64,000 nt of DNA, taken from positions 2,790,001-2,854,000 of the forward strand of contig NC_134022.1 of assembly GCF_040712315.1 (NCBI RefSeq). The letters run 5' to 3'. The stretch is from Castanea sativa (Eukaryota > Streptophyta > Magnoliopsida > Fagales > Fagaceae). Shown here one piece after another: positions 1 through 11,280 of the stretch (within the stretch, counting starts at the first letter, position 1; each line of letters starts with the position of its first letter). A program made the position numbers and the translations under genes. The notes beneath the pieces were generated by a model. The model worked only from the letters and a program-made list of their open reading frames with translations, did no database searches and had not been told where the DNA came from.

Positions 1-545
1 TTCAAAATGTCTATTTCATACTTTGGAGATAATACAAAGTAATATACTTTTGCGGATACATATATTCAATATATTTATATTTCTGCCAGTCATGTACAGC
101 CTTCCCAACCCATTCTATTGCAAGAGCTTGACCAACTCCCGAGAAATGAAATGACTCAACTGCACACAAATTAAAATTAAAAAAAAAAAAAAAAAACTCC
201 CAACAGATTAATGCAAGCAACATAAGACAATTCACTTGTTTAAACTTTAAATCCCAACTTATGGCTTCAAGGTTTACCCATGAATAAGAACTATGATATC
301 TAGCTTTTCCTCTATTGTCTTCAAAAAATAATAATAATACTAAAAAAAATAAAAAATACTAAGCATAGATACAAAATAAGTTTAGTAAGAATCATTTCAA
401 AATACATTAATATGGTCTTTAGTTTATTCCCAAGGAAACCCATAAACTCCATCCAACAGCCTCCCTATTAACATATTTATACCATACACTGACAAAAGGT
501 AACAACTTCTACTTTACATCTATCATTAAGAAGCTCCAACAAAAG
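1..545. other. AT-rich stretch without a recognisable gene
   Basis: No coding region, repeat end or RNA could be recognised. A poly(A) run lies at about 179-198. Open frames here are short and biased by AT content. Confidence 0.5.
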
Positions 546-599
546 ATGGTAATTACCAACATGATAATAACATTATATAGTATATACCCTGAAGGGGAT

Positions 600-1112
600 A
601 AAAATAGGAGACGGATATCTCCATTGAACTTGAAGGGACGGAGAGGAAGAAGATGGATTGACACCGTAGGTGACGCAAATAGGACGGATGAATTTTATGT
701 AGTATCCGTCATATATGAATTAGTTATAGATTTTAGGTTGTATGTCACTTGATATGTTTGAGTCGACTTTTGCTTTATTACCACGCAAGCGTGAACACTT
801 GAACTTCTTGCATCACACGCTTGAGAAGACCCCTATATGGAAAAGAACTCAAGAAGGAAGTTGTATCCTAAAAGGAAAGGCAATTCTACGCCAATATAAA
901 TACCCCAGAAACCCTAGATATCGAGGTACGCACAATTGACTCAACTCTGGCACTCTAGGGTTGTAAAGAAATTCTAACTTGACCTTCAGAGGGTTTTTGG
1001 CCGGCATCACACCGGTGCTCTCTTTTAGGTCTCTTTGTTTTCTCTTTGCAAGTGTTGACTCGAGTTGGAGAGTGCTTGCAACTTATTGGTGATTTTTTCG
1101 GCATCATCATAC
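600..1112 (+). repeat. Gypsy-like LTR fragment
   Basis: The segment resembles the downstream half of a plant Ty3/gypsy LTR. A TATA-like AATATAAATACC lies near 893. It is followed by a leader containing a GACCTTCAGAGGG stretch, then a GC-richer block with ACACCGGTGCTCTC near 1008-1022, and a tail ending in GGCATCATCA. This layout (promoter, R, U5) is familiar from plant gypsy LTRs. I could not find a partner LTR, a primer binding site or a TSD, so the borders are approximate and this may be a truncated solo LTR. Confidence 0.5.
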
Positions 1113-1513
1113 CCCTTCAACAAACTGACCCAAGAGCTTCTTAATGACAACAGCAAGGCACTATTGTTCTCTCCAGCTTGTCCTTGCACGCTAAAGTTGA
1201 TCCAATATTTTCTTCTTAAAAGGATTAATTTTGAATGTTTGATCTTGAAGTTTAGTAGAAAAGTTGTCACCACCATAAATCTCTTATCTTACCAAGTGAT
1301 ATTGTCGTGCCACCTGAATTGAACCCAACAATCATAATCATAGTATGATGGTATAACAAAAATTTAACCAACCGAAAGTCCATCATAAGAACAATATCAA
1401 ATTTAAAAAATACAGTAAAAAACCAATGATTTAAAACACTCAAACATGAACCCAATCAAAAGTTGTTCTTTTTACCCCTCTTAGTTAAACAAAATCCACC
1501 AAACTCTTTCTCT
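1113..1513. other. Unassigned AT-rich spacer
   Basis: Short overlapping open frames on both strands show no family resemblance. It separates the gypsy-like LTR piece from the LTR element beginning at 1514. Nothing else is visible. Confidence 0.4.
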
Positions 1514-2373
1514 TGTAAAGTTTTAGACCCCTTAACACAATATGTTTAACCTAATATTAAGTCAAGTTGATTAACAAGTTTGTTAATTAAAACTAAGTTA
1601 AACAAATATGTGTAAAACAAATATAATGTAGAAAGTAAAGAACACAAAGATCTGATGAAACAGGAAAACCAAATCGATAAAAAGCTTGGGGAGAATTTAA
1701 CCCAGCTATCCTCAAGGTAAAACAGATCCACTATGAAAGATTTGAAATTTATACAATAGAACTTAGACCACTAACATCCTATTGCTAGTTCGAGTAGAAA
1801 ACTTAGTACCACGACCACATGACAACTCCGAGTCCACGAACTACTTCTTTCTTTGATCCACTGCAACCACAAGTTCTCCTACTTGTGACTTTGAGACTCA
1901 ACTTATAGGTTTCAGATCTTCTTTAAGTTCTTTATGCAGCAATTGAAGCGATCACTAAGTTTTTGACATGAATCTTGATCTTGATAACCCTAAGTGTGTA
2001 TGAAGGTAAACACCTCTAGATCTCACAAGAGATTCAACACACAGCACATCAAAACCTATAAAACGTAGTTAGGGTTTTTCTTTTTATATGTGAAGTTAAA
2101 CATAAAACCCTACACGTTAAACGGGCTTGGGCTGAGTTGAAAATTCTGCAGAAAATTAATTCTGCACGATTCTCGATCGATCGAATCTAATATTCAATCG
2201 ATCAAGCCTTGTAGAATTTGTCCACTAATTTCTGGCATCACTCGATTCTAACTTTACAACAAAACACACTTTGAGCAAGCCTAAAACTAGACTCTATGTT
2301 TTGATCATGGTTTGCCAACACATTACACATTGAAGTTCTAATACATTAGTCCCTAAGATCTTAGAACCTAACA
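1514..2373 (-). repeat. 3' LTR of the 5.0-kb element
   Basis: This 860-bp repeat matches 5622-6481 along its whole length with scattered substitutions. On the minus strand it begins TGTTAGGTTCTAAG and ends CTTTACA. Confidence 0.9.
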
Positions 2374-2391
2374 ATCTCCTCCTTTGGCAAT
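2374..2391 (-). other. Polypurine tract
   Basis: Read on the minus strand, ATTGCCAAAGGAGGAGAT abuts the TGTTAGG start of the 3' LTR. This is the expected place and composition of a plus-strand primer for reverse transcription. Confidence 0.8.
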
Positions 2392-2913
2392 CCGTAACAA
2401 AAATCATCACAAAAATGAAATGCTCAAAGTTACAAACAGCCCATTTAAATTTAAAATGCCCTAAACACAATTCAACCTAATTACTGTCTATTAGTTACCA
2501 GTGTAGATAGCAGCTACGACTTGAATTAACCTGTATATTCCTGAAACACTCAATAAACACATAAATGCATGTGTGGAAAATACAAGTAAACCAAAATAAA
2601 TTCTTGATTTCACAAAACATAAAATAAAAGACATATACCATGAATAACCTCATAATATAAATCAATAGCCAATGTACCATATGTGAACAAGAAACAAAGC
2701 AAAAAGCATAGTATCTCCCCCTAACATATACAACTCATAAAAATAAAATACATCATCACCAAAAAGAGCCAAAAAGAATACATCATAAACCAAAATAAAA
2801 TGAAATACATCAAGAAGCTCCTAGATACAATCTATGTAATCCAAAACATAAACTCCCCCTATCTCCATGCACAATATGTACTCCCTTTTTTATGACGAAT
2901 TGCCAAAGGGCAA

Positions 2914-4015
2914 TCAGGACTCATCATTAAAAGGAGGTGGTGGAGTAGATCGTCGAACACTCACCAAATCAGCACGTAAAGCTTAAAGCTCCATGAGCAC
3001 ATCCAACAAAATCTATCCATGCGCCGCCTGAACGGTCATGACAGTATCCAGCATACTCCTAATAGAGGAATCACTCGAAGAAGAAGGTGGAGGATCAACA
3101 GCGGCGATAGGATCAACATACTTCTCAACAGTAGGATCGCCTGAAAAAGGAGGCCTAGACGCATCACCTGTGGAAGACTCGACTCTAGGGCATTTAGAGC
3201 TAGCTTTCATCTAAGATGCTCGTTGCCTAAGGAAGGTGGCACCTATGGAAGCAATAATATGAACAGGCTCGGATGTAGGAAAATCCTCTAAACCTAAGTC
3301 TAACAAAATCCTATGAATAAAAATCGAAAAAAAAAAGACCATGAGATTTTGCACTACTCTTATGAACCTCAACTAAAGAACTAATAAAAAGAGAAGAAAA
3401 ATTGATAGGAGCATCAATGATGAGACTGTACAAAAACGCACATCTCTCGAGAGGAATAGAGTGTAAATGAGAGATAGGCCAAATGGAATGACAAGAAATC
3501 TAGAAAAACAAATAATTAAGCTCAGTAAGCTCATGAGAGGTGATCCGAGGATCAATACCCTATCTAATGGTAGTATCAGTGAGTAATAACATAATGTCAT
3601 CAAGCAGAGGGGTCTTAGTGTAAGGGTGCATAGGCTACCGTACCAAAGGTACACCAAGAGCAAATGCCACTACCTGAGGTGTAATGACATACTCTTCACC
3701 TCGTATCCAACTCTTCACAAACTGAATGTTAAAATCATCGGAGTGGACAGAGAGGTTGGAATAGAACTCTCTAATTAAGGAAACAGGAGGAGGATGCTCT
3801 ACATCTAAAAGAGGTAACCAACCCCGACTCTCAAAGTTAATCCTAATCTCCCCATTAAGCTCATCTAGAACCACTTTACACTCAGCCCAAATTGACCTAT
3901 AAATGTTAAGCTTCTCATAGGTTTCTTGGTTTTTCTCAGTTCTAAACCTATCACTCTTAAACACAGGGGTAGAGGGGGTGGTAGTTTTCTTATTTGCTCT
4001 AGTTTTCCTAACTAT
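2914..4015 (-). pseudogene. Decayed plant-transposon-protein ORF (PF20167-like) in LTR element
   Basis: This frame can be followed from about 4015 down to a TGA at 2914-2916, but it is broken by in-frame stops and frameshifts. The N-terminal piece has RTEKNQETYEKLN, RGWLPLLD and EFYSNLSVHSDDFN. It then has an IRGEEYVITPQVVAFALGVPLV stretch whose tail matches the 'putative plant transposon protein' family as I remember it. Further down are ISCHSIWPISHLHSIPLERC and HGLFFSIFIHRILLDLGLEDF, then a Pro/Ser-rich tail with MLDTVMTVQAAHG. The probable start codon is ATA rather than ATG. The function of the family is unknown, and it is widespread in non-autonomous plant LTR elements. This copy cannot encode a full product. 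Confidence 0.65.
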
Positions 4016-4039
4016 GGTGCTAAGAGATTAGAATAAAAG

Positions 4040-5320
4040 GAAAACAGAAACAAAGAAACAAACACAAGGGCATACTGCCTTAGAGATGGTTAGAGCACAA
4101 AAATCTCAATAAATAACAATCTATATGATGCATGTAATGAATGCACATATGATGCATGCTCTAATGCATTGAAATTTGTTCAATTTTACTTCATAAACCA
4201 TCAATTGACTTGAACACAGAGTTTTAAAGCAAAAACTCCAAATTTTAAAAAACCATTTTTCAAAATATTAAACCAAATTGATCAATTAATCATTACATTA
4301 GTTAGACAAAATCATATAATGACATAATCAATCAATAACACAAGTCAATTTCATCAATTTTAGCCCAATTGAAAAAATCCCCAATTTCTCAAAGTTTTAA
4401 GCCCTAGAATTTCAAATTTTTCTCAAAACACAAAATTGATCAAATTAATGCATGAGAATCACATGTATATGATCTAGGAACAAAAGCCCAAAAATTAAAA
4501 TTGAATAAAAACAACCCAAACATCAAAATCCCCAAAAATCTTATGTTTGAAAATCCCAAGAAAAATGCATGAGAACAGCATGAAAAATGTGATTTTAATG
4601 AAAAAGGAAGGGTATTTAAGTCTTACCTACACTTGAGGATAAAAACCCTTGAATATTGAGGAAGAATACGAAAAAAAACTCTTAGATTGGATCGGTTGAG
4701 GAGAAATAGTGAAAAAAAATGTTTGAAAAGTTTGAATAAAATGAAGAACACATGAGAAAGATTCCTTTTTAAAACACTGATTGACCAATTTTCAATCGGT
4801 CGAAAATTAGCTTTGATTGATCGAAAATTAAATTCGATCAATTGAGCCAAACATATTCAAACCCAAAAATTTGTCGCAATTTCAATCGATCGGAAAACAA
4901 TTTTGATCGATCGAAAATCTAGAAATTTCAAAATTTTGAAAAACAAAGCAATTTTATGCAGAAACTCCTTAAAAGCATAATATTTCATTAATAATATGCA
5001 TGAGTATGAGATTAAAAGTTTTTCAAAAACACATGAATTCAACCCAAGTCTTTCAAAAACAAGTTGTCAACCTTTTTGTCCTCAAAAACTCAGACATTTA
5101 ACACATTTTGCATTAATATTAAGGAACATATAATCTTGGATGGCCAAAACACATTCACACACAATATCATGTACTAAGTTTAGCAAGGAGTAACTTGTGT
5201 GATGTGTGCAACTAGCAAAATCTTGAGATACATGTGAGGTGATAAGTAGATAGTAATCAATCACATTTTCTACAGAATTCATCACATAAGTTTGAAAGAG
5301 ACTATCACTTAAAGAGTTAC
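4040..5320. other. Non-coding interior of LTR element
   Basis: Very AT-rich, with repeated GATCGATCGAAA/TTTCGATCGATC-like motifs at about 4785-4920 similar to those in the LTRs. No protein domain could be read on either strand. It probably represents non-coding interior that replaced polyprotein sequence. Confidence 0.45.
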
Positions 5321-5321
5321 A

Positions 5322-5549
5322 TCATATAACTCTCACATTTCCTGTCATATGCCTGGAACAACCACTATCTAAATACCAAAGACAAGAATCACATGCCTTT
5401 AAGGCGGTTAAAGCTGCATAACACACATAGTTGTCATCACATGCAATTATACCCAAATACTCAAGGAAAGTCTTAACACATGCAACAAGCCATATAAACC
5501 AAAAGTAGACAAGTTGGATTTTTAACAAAAAGAACTTCAAAGAATCCAT
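5322..5549 (-). pseudogene. Copia protease/gag scrap
   Basis: The minus-strand reading contains CLWYLDSGCSRHMTG at about 5340-5385. This is the active-site neighbourhood of Copia-type aspartic protease (W-x-x-D-S-G-C-S-x-H-M-T). Only this short block is recognisable. The upstream residues are low-complexity hydrophobic sequence without a zinc knuckle. It links the element to a Copia ancestor, although most of pol is missing. Confidence 0.65.
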
Positions 5550-5610
5550 GACAGCAGGGGGTCAAGGATCAACTTTTAGATTAAAGGATCTAAACATTAG
5601 AGCTAACCCA

Positions 5611-5619
5611 CTGATACCA
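5611..5619 (-). other. Primer binding site
   Basis: Minus-strand TGGTATCAG lies two bases inside the 5' LTR. It matches the start of the usual plant primer site complementary to the 3' end of initiator methionine tRNA. Confidence 0.75.
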
Positions 5620-5621
5620 CT

Positions 5622-6481
5622 TGTAAAGTTTTAGACCCCTTAACACAATATGTTTAACCTAATATTAAGCCAAGTTGATTAAAAATTTTGTTAATTAAAA
5701 CTAAGTTAAACAAATATGTGTAAAACAAATATAATGTGGAAAGTAAAGAACACAAAGATCTGATGACCTAGGAAAACCAAACCGGTAAAAAACCTGGGAA
5801 GAATTTAACCTAGCTATTCTCAAGGTAAAACAGATCCACTATGAAAGAATTGAAGTTTATATAATAGAACTTAGACCACTAACATCCTATTACTACCTTG
5901 AGTAGAAATCTTACAACCACGACCACGTGATAGCTCTGAGTCCACATACTACTTCTTTCTTTGATCCACTACAACCATAAGTTCTCCTACTTGTGACTTT
6001 GAGACTCCATTCAAAAGTTTCAGATCTTCTTTAAGTTCTTTATGTAGAAACTGAAACGGTCACCAAGTTCTTGACATGAATCTTAATCTTGATAACCCTA
6101 AGTGTGTATGAAGTTAAACACCTCTAGATCTCACAAGAGATTCAACACACAATACATCAAAACCTATAAAGTGTAGCTAGGGTTTTTCTTTTTATATGTG
6201 AAGTAAAACATAAAACCCTACCCGTCAAATGGGCCTAAGTTGAGTTGGAAATTCTGCAAAAAATTAATTCTGCACAATTTTTGATCGATCGAATCTAATA
6301 TTTGATCGATCAAGCCTTGTAGAATTTGTCCACTAATTTCTACAATCACTCGATTCCAACTATACAATAAAACATATTTTAAGCAAGCCTAAACCTAGAC
6401 TCTATGTTTTGATCATGGTTTGCCAATACATTACACATTGAAGTTCTAATACATTAGTTCCTAAGGTCTTAGAACCTAACA
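5622..6481 (-). repeat. 5' LTR of the 5.0-kb element
   Basis: This is the second copy of the 860-bp LTR. It differs from 1514-2373 at many scattered positions, so the insertion is old. Confidence 0.9.
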
Positions 6482-6604
6482 TCAATGAATCCTAAAACTA
6501 TTACAATCCACTTATCAATAATCCATAACAAAACCTTTGGTCAAGAAAACAAAAAATAAACATTATATCTAGGACCCAAGTACAAAAACACAGCATTACA
6601 GTTA

Positions 6605-6804
6605 GTGATTGTTTGACATGATTAATTTTGCTAATTTATTTTACTATTCAGCTTATTTTTGCTACTATTTATGGGTTTCACAGCACTTTTTAGTACTATT
6701 CATGGGTCCCACTATACTATTTCAACTAATTTTTACATTTATTTACAGTACTTTTAGCAAAAAAAATTCAGTTTCAGCAAAATAAGCGGATCTCAAACAA
6801 GCCC
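6605..6804. mobile_element. Tourist-like MITE, 200 bp
   Basis: The terminal inverted repeats are GTGATTGTTTGACAT on the left and GGGCTTGTTTGAGAT on the right (read as reverse complement). Inverted similarity continues inward around ATTTATGGGT/ACCCATGAAT. Flanking TTA trinucleotides at 6602-6604 and 6805-6807 fit the TTA/TAA target preference of PIF/Harbinger (Tourist) elements. No coding capacity. Confidence 0.65.
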
Positions 6805-6807
6805 TTA

Positions 6808-7559
6808 GTTCGGTTATTTAAATAGAAATTTTCATATTTCAAAATCAAATCAACAAATTAAGCCACAACCTAACTCAAGTTAATAAAATCAACATCAAGC
6901 AACTTGGAACAGCTATACAGTCAACACTAACAATATATGGTAATAATTCCAAAAATCTAATTACAGAACCTACACATTAGATTGAGATCCTTTAGCTGGC
7001 TATCATACCAAAGAAGAGAATGAAAGCAATACCAAAAATTAAAGGAGAGTATGAAAGAAGAATGCAATGACTAATCTACAAGAATTGGTATATACAAGAA
7101 CTACCAATTTCATTAACATTTCAAACTCTGTTTTAAATTGTTTAGAGCACATATGATAGCATTCTCTACAATTGAAATAAATAAATAGGTGATTGCTTTC
7201 TGATAAATCAGTAAATTTTCACTGAACAAAAACAAAGCTACATTCAAATTAATAGCCCTACCAAACAATAGAACCAAACATATCACAGATCGAAGATAAC
7301 AATACAAAAGAAGACACTAAGGCAACTACAAAATAGCAAAATCAGCCCCAAAAAAACAAATAGTACAAAGCGCAGTGTAGGTCCTGAAATAATTAGATGC
7401 TCTCTAGTTAAAAAGAAAAAATACAAAGTATTTGTTTCATGTAAAAGACTCACCAGTGATTTGCAAAATGAATAAACCAAAGAGAAATTTAGAGAGATAT
7501 AGAATACTAAAAAGTTGAGAGTTAAATATTAATTAATTTTTTTTAAAAATAAATATGAG
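6808..7559. other. AT-rich spacer without recognised content
   Basis: No gene, repeat border or RNA recognised. The short open frames on the minus strand are hydrophobic low-complexity translations of AT-rich DNA. Confidence 0.4.
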
Positions 7560-7790
7560 TAAGATTCAACTAGTCTATATATAGAATAATAGGTAAAGCA
7601 GAGAGAAAATTCAATTAAATTTTAAATTGAAATTTAATTAGAGTCTAATTTTGCGCTATGTGTCTCATCTAATCTAATTTTTAAAATTTTTGTGCCAAAT
7701 TAGTTAATTTAGTGTAAAAAACGAGGAGTCCAATATAATAAACCATAAAAAACATAATCATATTAATAAAAAAAATTTCAAATTTATAAG

Positions 7791-7844
<54 letters not shown>

Positions 7845-8070
7845 TAATAGGTAAAATTTAGATAAAATTGAATCAGAATTTGAAATTATAATCCAATTTT
7901 GCGTCATGTGTCTAAATTTATGAGGGAATTACACCATAATTATCTACTTAAGCTTGTGCCATATGTCTACTTAAGTTTTTTAATCTTTGTGTCAAGTGAG
8001 TTAATGAATACAAAATACTAAGAATCTAATATTAATGAACTATAAATTTTTTAAAAAAATCACATATACT
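7560..8070. repeat. Diverged duplicated units around a (AC)n(AT)n microsatellite
   Basis: A dinucleotide tract runs from AC repeats (about 7792-7820) into AT repeats (about 7821-7844). The blocks on each side resemble each other. TTTTGCGCTATGTGTCT near 7650 is echoed by TTTTGCGTCATGTGTCT near 7898. Both are followed by similar 'AGTTAAT...AATCTAATAT...' text ending in a Lys/Asn-rich AT stretch. This suggests an old tandem duplication. Confidence 0.5.
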
Positions 8071-8233
8071 CAATAAAAATCACCAAATGTTTCTCAAAAA
8101 ATAAATAAAATAAAAACCACCACATAACAAAAATCACCACATGTTCTATATTAGTAAAAATTAGAAAACAATTATCATAAGTAGTATTAAATTTAGGTAA
8201 GAATTTTAATATATGACTAATTACGTTTATTTT

Positions 8234-8926
8234 TGTGGGGAGTAAAAGGACCCAAGTGGGCATATGGGCCTTTGGGCTGTAACATGGAGGGCCGACCTGC
8301 TCCAGGATTAAACTCTATGAGTTGGCCCATACGCCGAGGGTCCGAGGATACAGCCGAGGGAGAGTTTCACCTTGGACAGATCCAAGAGAACTCAAGATTT
8401 CATTATAAAGGTCAAGGCACAACTCTGGAAAGACTAGTGGTTAAAAGGGGACATCCTGAATCTTCTAGATGCACTAGTATTAAAGAAAATATCAAGAGTA
8501 AAGGCTACCACCTCCACATTAAAGGCTTTGCACCTACCTCCCTGGCCGCATTAATGGGGAGGTGACCCCTGAACAGTGAGGTGGAAACTTCTAGTCACTG
8601 TTCAAAAAGTATCAGGGAAAGAAGTATAAAAGGGGGGTAAAGGCCAAAGAAAAGAAGGAGGAAAAACAAAGGAAGAAATTAAGAAATTGTAATCTTGAAG
8701 GAAGAAAGAGAAATAATAAAGAAGTAGTTCTCGGCTCGAGTCCGAGGAGATCCATTTGTCATTATCGTTCGTTATTTACTTGTGTTTGTTTATAAAAGCC
8801 TGTTATCAAGCTCCCAGTACTTCTAACCTAGGTTTCAAGCCCACACTCTACAAATTTTATTGTTTAAGGCTCATTGGGCCTAAGCCCGTGATTGTCTTTG
8901 GGTCCAGGTGCAATTGTGCACTTACA
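8234..8926 (+). mobile_element. Solo LTR with perfect 5-bp TSD
   Basis: The 693-bp segment begins TGTGGGGAG and ends CACTTACA (TG...CA). It is flanked on both sides by ATTTT (8229-8233 and 8927-8931). A TATA-like GTATAAAAGG lies near 8620, with a purine-rich leader after it. No second LTR, primer site or internal domain is adjacent, so this is a solo LTR left by LTR-LTR recombination. It is notably richer in G+C than its surroundings. The open frame on the plus strand at 8233-8565 is probably incidental. Confidence 0.85.
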
Positions 8927-8938
8927 ATTTTAAAAAAA

Positions 8939-9118
8939 TATTTTGATTAATTATCTATATTTTATGATAAAAATTGTATAATTTTAAATGTATCTATATG
9001 TATGCATGAATGCATGTGTTACAAGCTTTAAAAAAAATTAATTTAACTAATTATTTATAATTTATAATAAAAATTTTGTTAATTTTAAATGCATCCATGT
9101 GTTTGCATGGAGTTACAT
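8939..9118. repeat. Tandem duplication of about 90 bp
   Basis: The block 8939-9022 (ATTAATTATCTATATTTTAT to GTGTTACAAGC) is repeated with substitutions at about 9041-9121, ending GAGTTACATGC. Both copies end in ATGCAT-rich text. Confidence 0.6.
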
Positions 9119-9121
9119 GCT

Positions 9122-9835
9122 AGTAGAACTAAAGGAGGAAAGAATAAAGTGTAAGTACCCATCTCAATCTGTCTGCATCTATGAATGTTCTTCTAATTGC
9201 ATCCAAAGTTCCAAATACCATCAGAATTTTACTAAGGCCACAAAAACAAAGAAAAAACTAAGAACTTTTCAAAGCTTGGCACCTGAATATGTTATACACA
9301 TCAAGAATTAAACTTTCTACAAATCCATTCAGAAAAAAGAAAGAGAAAAAGAAAACGAATCATACAAAGATCAAGAATGAACCAATAAGTAATACAAAGC
9401 ATAAAAATTGAACACTTGGCATAATGGTAATTCTTAAAAAAAAAAAAAAAAGATCTTGAAAATCAAAATTAGAATTGAACAGTTTAACTTCATAACCTTT
9501 GAAAACTCCAAGAAATTCAAAATAATAGTAGAAAAACACAAAACCAGAAACAAAAACATTTATGGGTCTCATCATTTGCAGTCAGATCTTCCTATGTTGA
9601 TCCAATACTCATTCTATATATATATACACAACCACACATACACGTCAACATACATACAAAGAGAGAAATAGTTCACTAATTTAGAGAAAACTAAAAGCCA
9701 TTCATTTGTCTGTCTATGTGAAAGACATAATGTCAAATTTTGGTATTTCACTAACTCCATAGAATACGAAAATGTCAAAAATCTGTTAATAAAATCAACC
9801 CCAAATTGAACACCCAAATCAAACCCCCAGATGAT
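9122..9835. other. Spacer without recognised gene
   Basis: A poly(A) run lies at 9436-9451 and a short (TA)n near 9615-9628. No coding domain or element border was recognised. Confidence 0.4.
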
Positions 9836-10258
9836 GGGAGAAAATGGGCTTTTGCCGTTTTCAAAAAAAAGAAATCTAGCATTTTGCCCCCTTTCCCAAA
9901 CTAATTAGGAAAATGCCCCTCTTTTGAAACTCAATTTTCTCAAAATTGAGTTAAGCTTTATAGTGACGTTTTAAGGAGCCTATAGTGATGTTTTTAAGAA
10001 CCTATAGCGGCATTTTGTAACTCGAGCTCCATGAAGTCGAGTTATAGGTAAAAAAGAAAAACTTGCATGTAACTCGATTTCATGGAGGTCGAGTAACAAA
10101 ACGCTACTATAGGTCCTTAAAATGTCACTATAGACTCCTTAAAACGTCGCTATAGGGCTCCAGATTTTTTTTGAAACTCGATTTTGAGAAAATCGAGTTT
10201 CAAAAGAGGGTACTTCCCTAATTAGTTTGGGAAAGGGGGCATTTGCCCATTTTCGCCC
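9836..10258. mobile_element. Foldback MITE with long arms
   Basis: Two arms of roughly 200 bp (about 9836-10040 and 10055-10258) are inverted copies. Their tips are GGGAGAAAATGGGC and GGGCGAAAATGGGC. Inner blocks include CCCTTTCCCAAACTAATTAGG, GAAACTCRATTTTCTC and CTATAGTGACG-like text, mirrored on the other side. The direct repeat CAGATGAT (longer if the ambiguous ends are counted) flanks the element, giving an 8-9 bp TSD of the MULE or hAT type. Transcribed, it would form an almost perfect hairpin. Confidence 0.75.
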
Positions 10259-10877
10259 CAGATGATGCCCCTAAATCAAATGCCAAAATTAGATCTATAT
10301 AAACCCCAACTTAAATCCCTAATACGATACACCAAAAAAACAAAAAAACAACCATTGTTACATCTTATTCATTTGATAATTTAGTGGTTAAAATTTTAAG
10401 AAACGAAACCAAAAAAAAAAAAAATTGGAAAGAAGGAAATAAGCAGACCATAGAAGAAAAGTTGATTAGAACAAAGAAGGTGATTTATTTGCATTTTTTT
10501 AGAGTTAAAAAAATTGATGCAATTTGAATTATAAAAAAAATTATATGAATAGTATGAAAGGAAAAAAAATGTTGATAAGAACGTAACATAAAAAAAAATA
10601 AAACAACAAGAAAAAAAAAACGTGATTGATGGTTGTAAGGAAATATGATCGAATTTTTTCTTAAAATTATTATCAATTAATGTAGAAATTAAAACCTAAA
10701 ATAAAATAAAAAAAACATGCAAAGAAGAATAAGCTGTTATCAATATAACTTTATCCAAATAAGTGATAAACCAATGGAAGAAAAGTTTATAAGAATTAAT
10801 AAGATGTTACAATAATTATCTAAAAACAAAGTCATGTGTGAAGACGAAGATTTTACTGTTGAATACATTGCTCTTTT
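10259..10877. other. AT-rich spacer
   Basis: Homopolymer-rich DNA (A and T runs near 10414, 10600 and 10863). No gene was recognised before the start of L1 sequence. Confidence 0.4.
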
Positions 10878-10879
10878 TT

Positions 10880-11137
10880 TTTTTCCCGGGTAGTGGGAGG
10901 GAAACAAAGGTCTTTCAAAATCAGGAATCTGATTTTCCTCATGTGGAAAAAAATCCCATAAATCAGGTGCAAAGTTCCCTTGACAGCAAGGAGTCAAAAT
11001 CTTTGGGGGATCGTTTTGATACTCCATTAAGTGACAATTCAAATCTGCAAGGGTCTACAAGCCAGGTCACGCCTCCAGCTGGTCCAAAGTGGGTTCGCTT
11101 ATCACGTGCTGGGCATGGGAGTTCAAATAAGATTTAA
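10880..11137 (+). pseudogene. L1 ORF1 C-terminal remnant
   Basis: About 85 residues of polar, Ser/Asn-rich sequence end with GPKWVRLSRAGHG. This resembles the close of plant L1 ORF1 proteins (K-W-x-R motif). The RNA-recognition and CCHC parts are absent. It lies about 140 bp before the endonuclease, as expected of a bicistronic LINE. Confidence 0.5.
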
Positions 11138-11280
11138 GTACATACAGGAAACAAATGAAGCTCTAACACAGGGGAAGATCATTGTGGGTTACCAAAGAAG
11201 AAAAAATTGGTTTCTCGTGATGTCAGGATATTGATTTTGTATTGGTGGCGGCTGGTTCCCAGCCCTACCAAAAACAATGA

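Larger units (their letters stand above)
1514..6481 (-). mobile_element. LTR retrotransposon with Copia scrap and plant-transposon-type ORF
   Basis: Two direct repeats of 860 bp each (1514-2373 and 5622-6481) start TG and end CA when read on the minus strand. On that strand, the 5' LTR at 5622-6481 is followed by a primer binding site resembling initiator-Met tRNA (TGGTATCAG, 5611-5619). The 3' LTR at 1514-2373 is preceded by a purine tract (CCAAAGGAGGAGAT, just above 2373). The interior of about 3.2 kb is too short for a full Copia or gypsy polyprotein. It holds a Copia protease remnant near the 5' LTR and a decayed frame of the plant-transposon-protein type. No 5-bp TSD is seen: the flanks are TCTCT and TCAAT. 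The element probably moved with enzymes supplied in trans. Both LTRs carry GATCGATCGAAT-like motifs. Confidence 0.85.

Noticed and set aside
8233..8565. 110-codon open frame on the plus strand
   Set aside because: Lies wholly within the solo LTR and shows no protein family. LTR leader sequence often stays open by chance.
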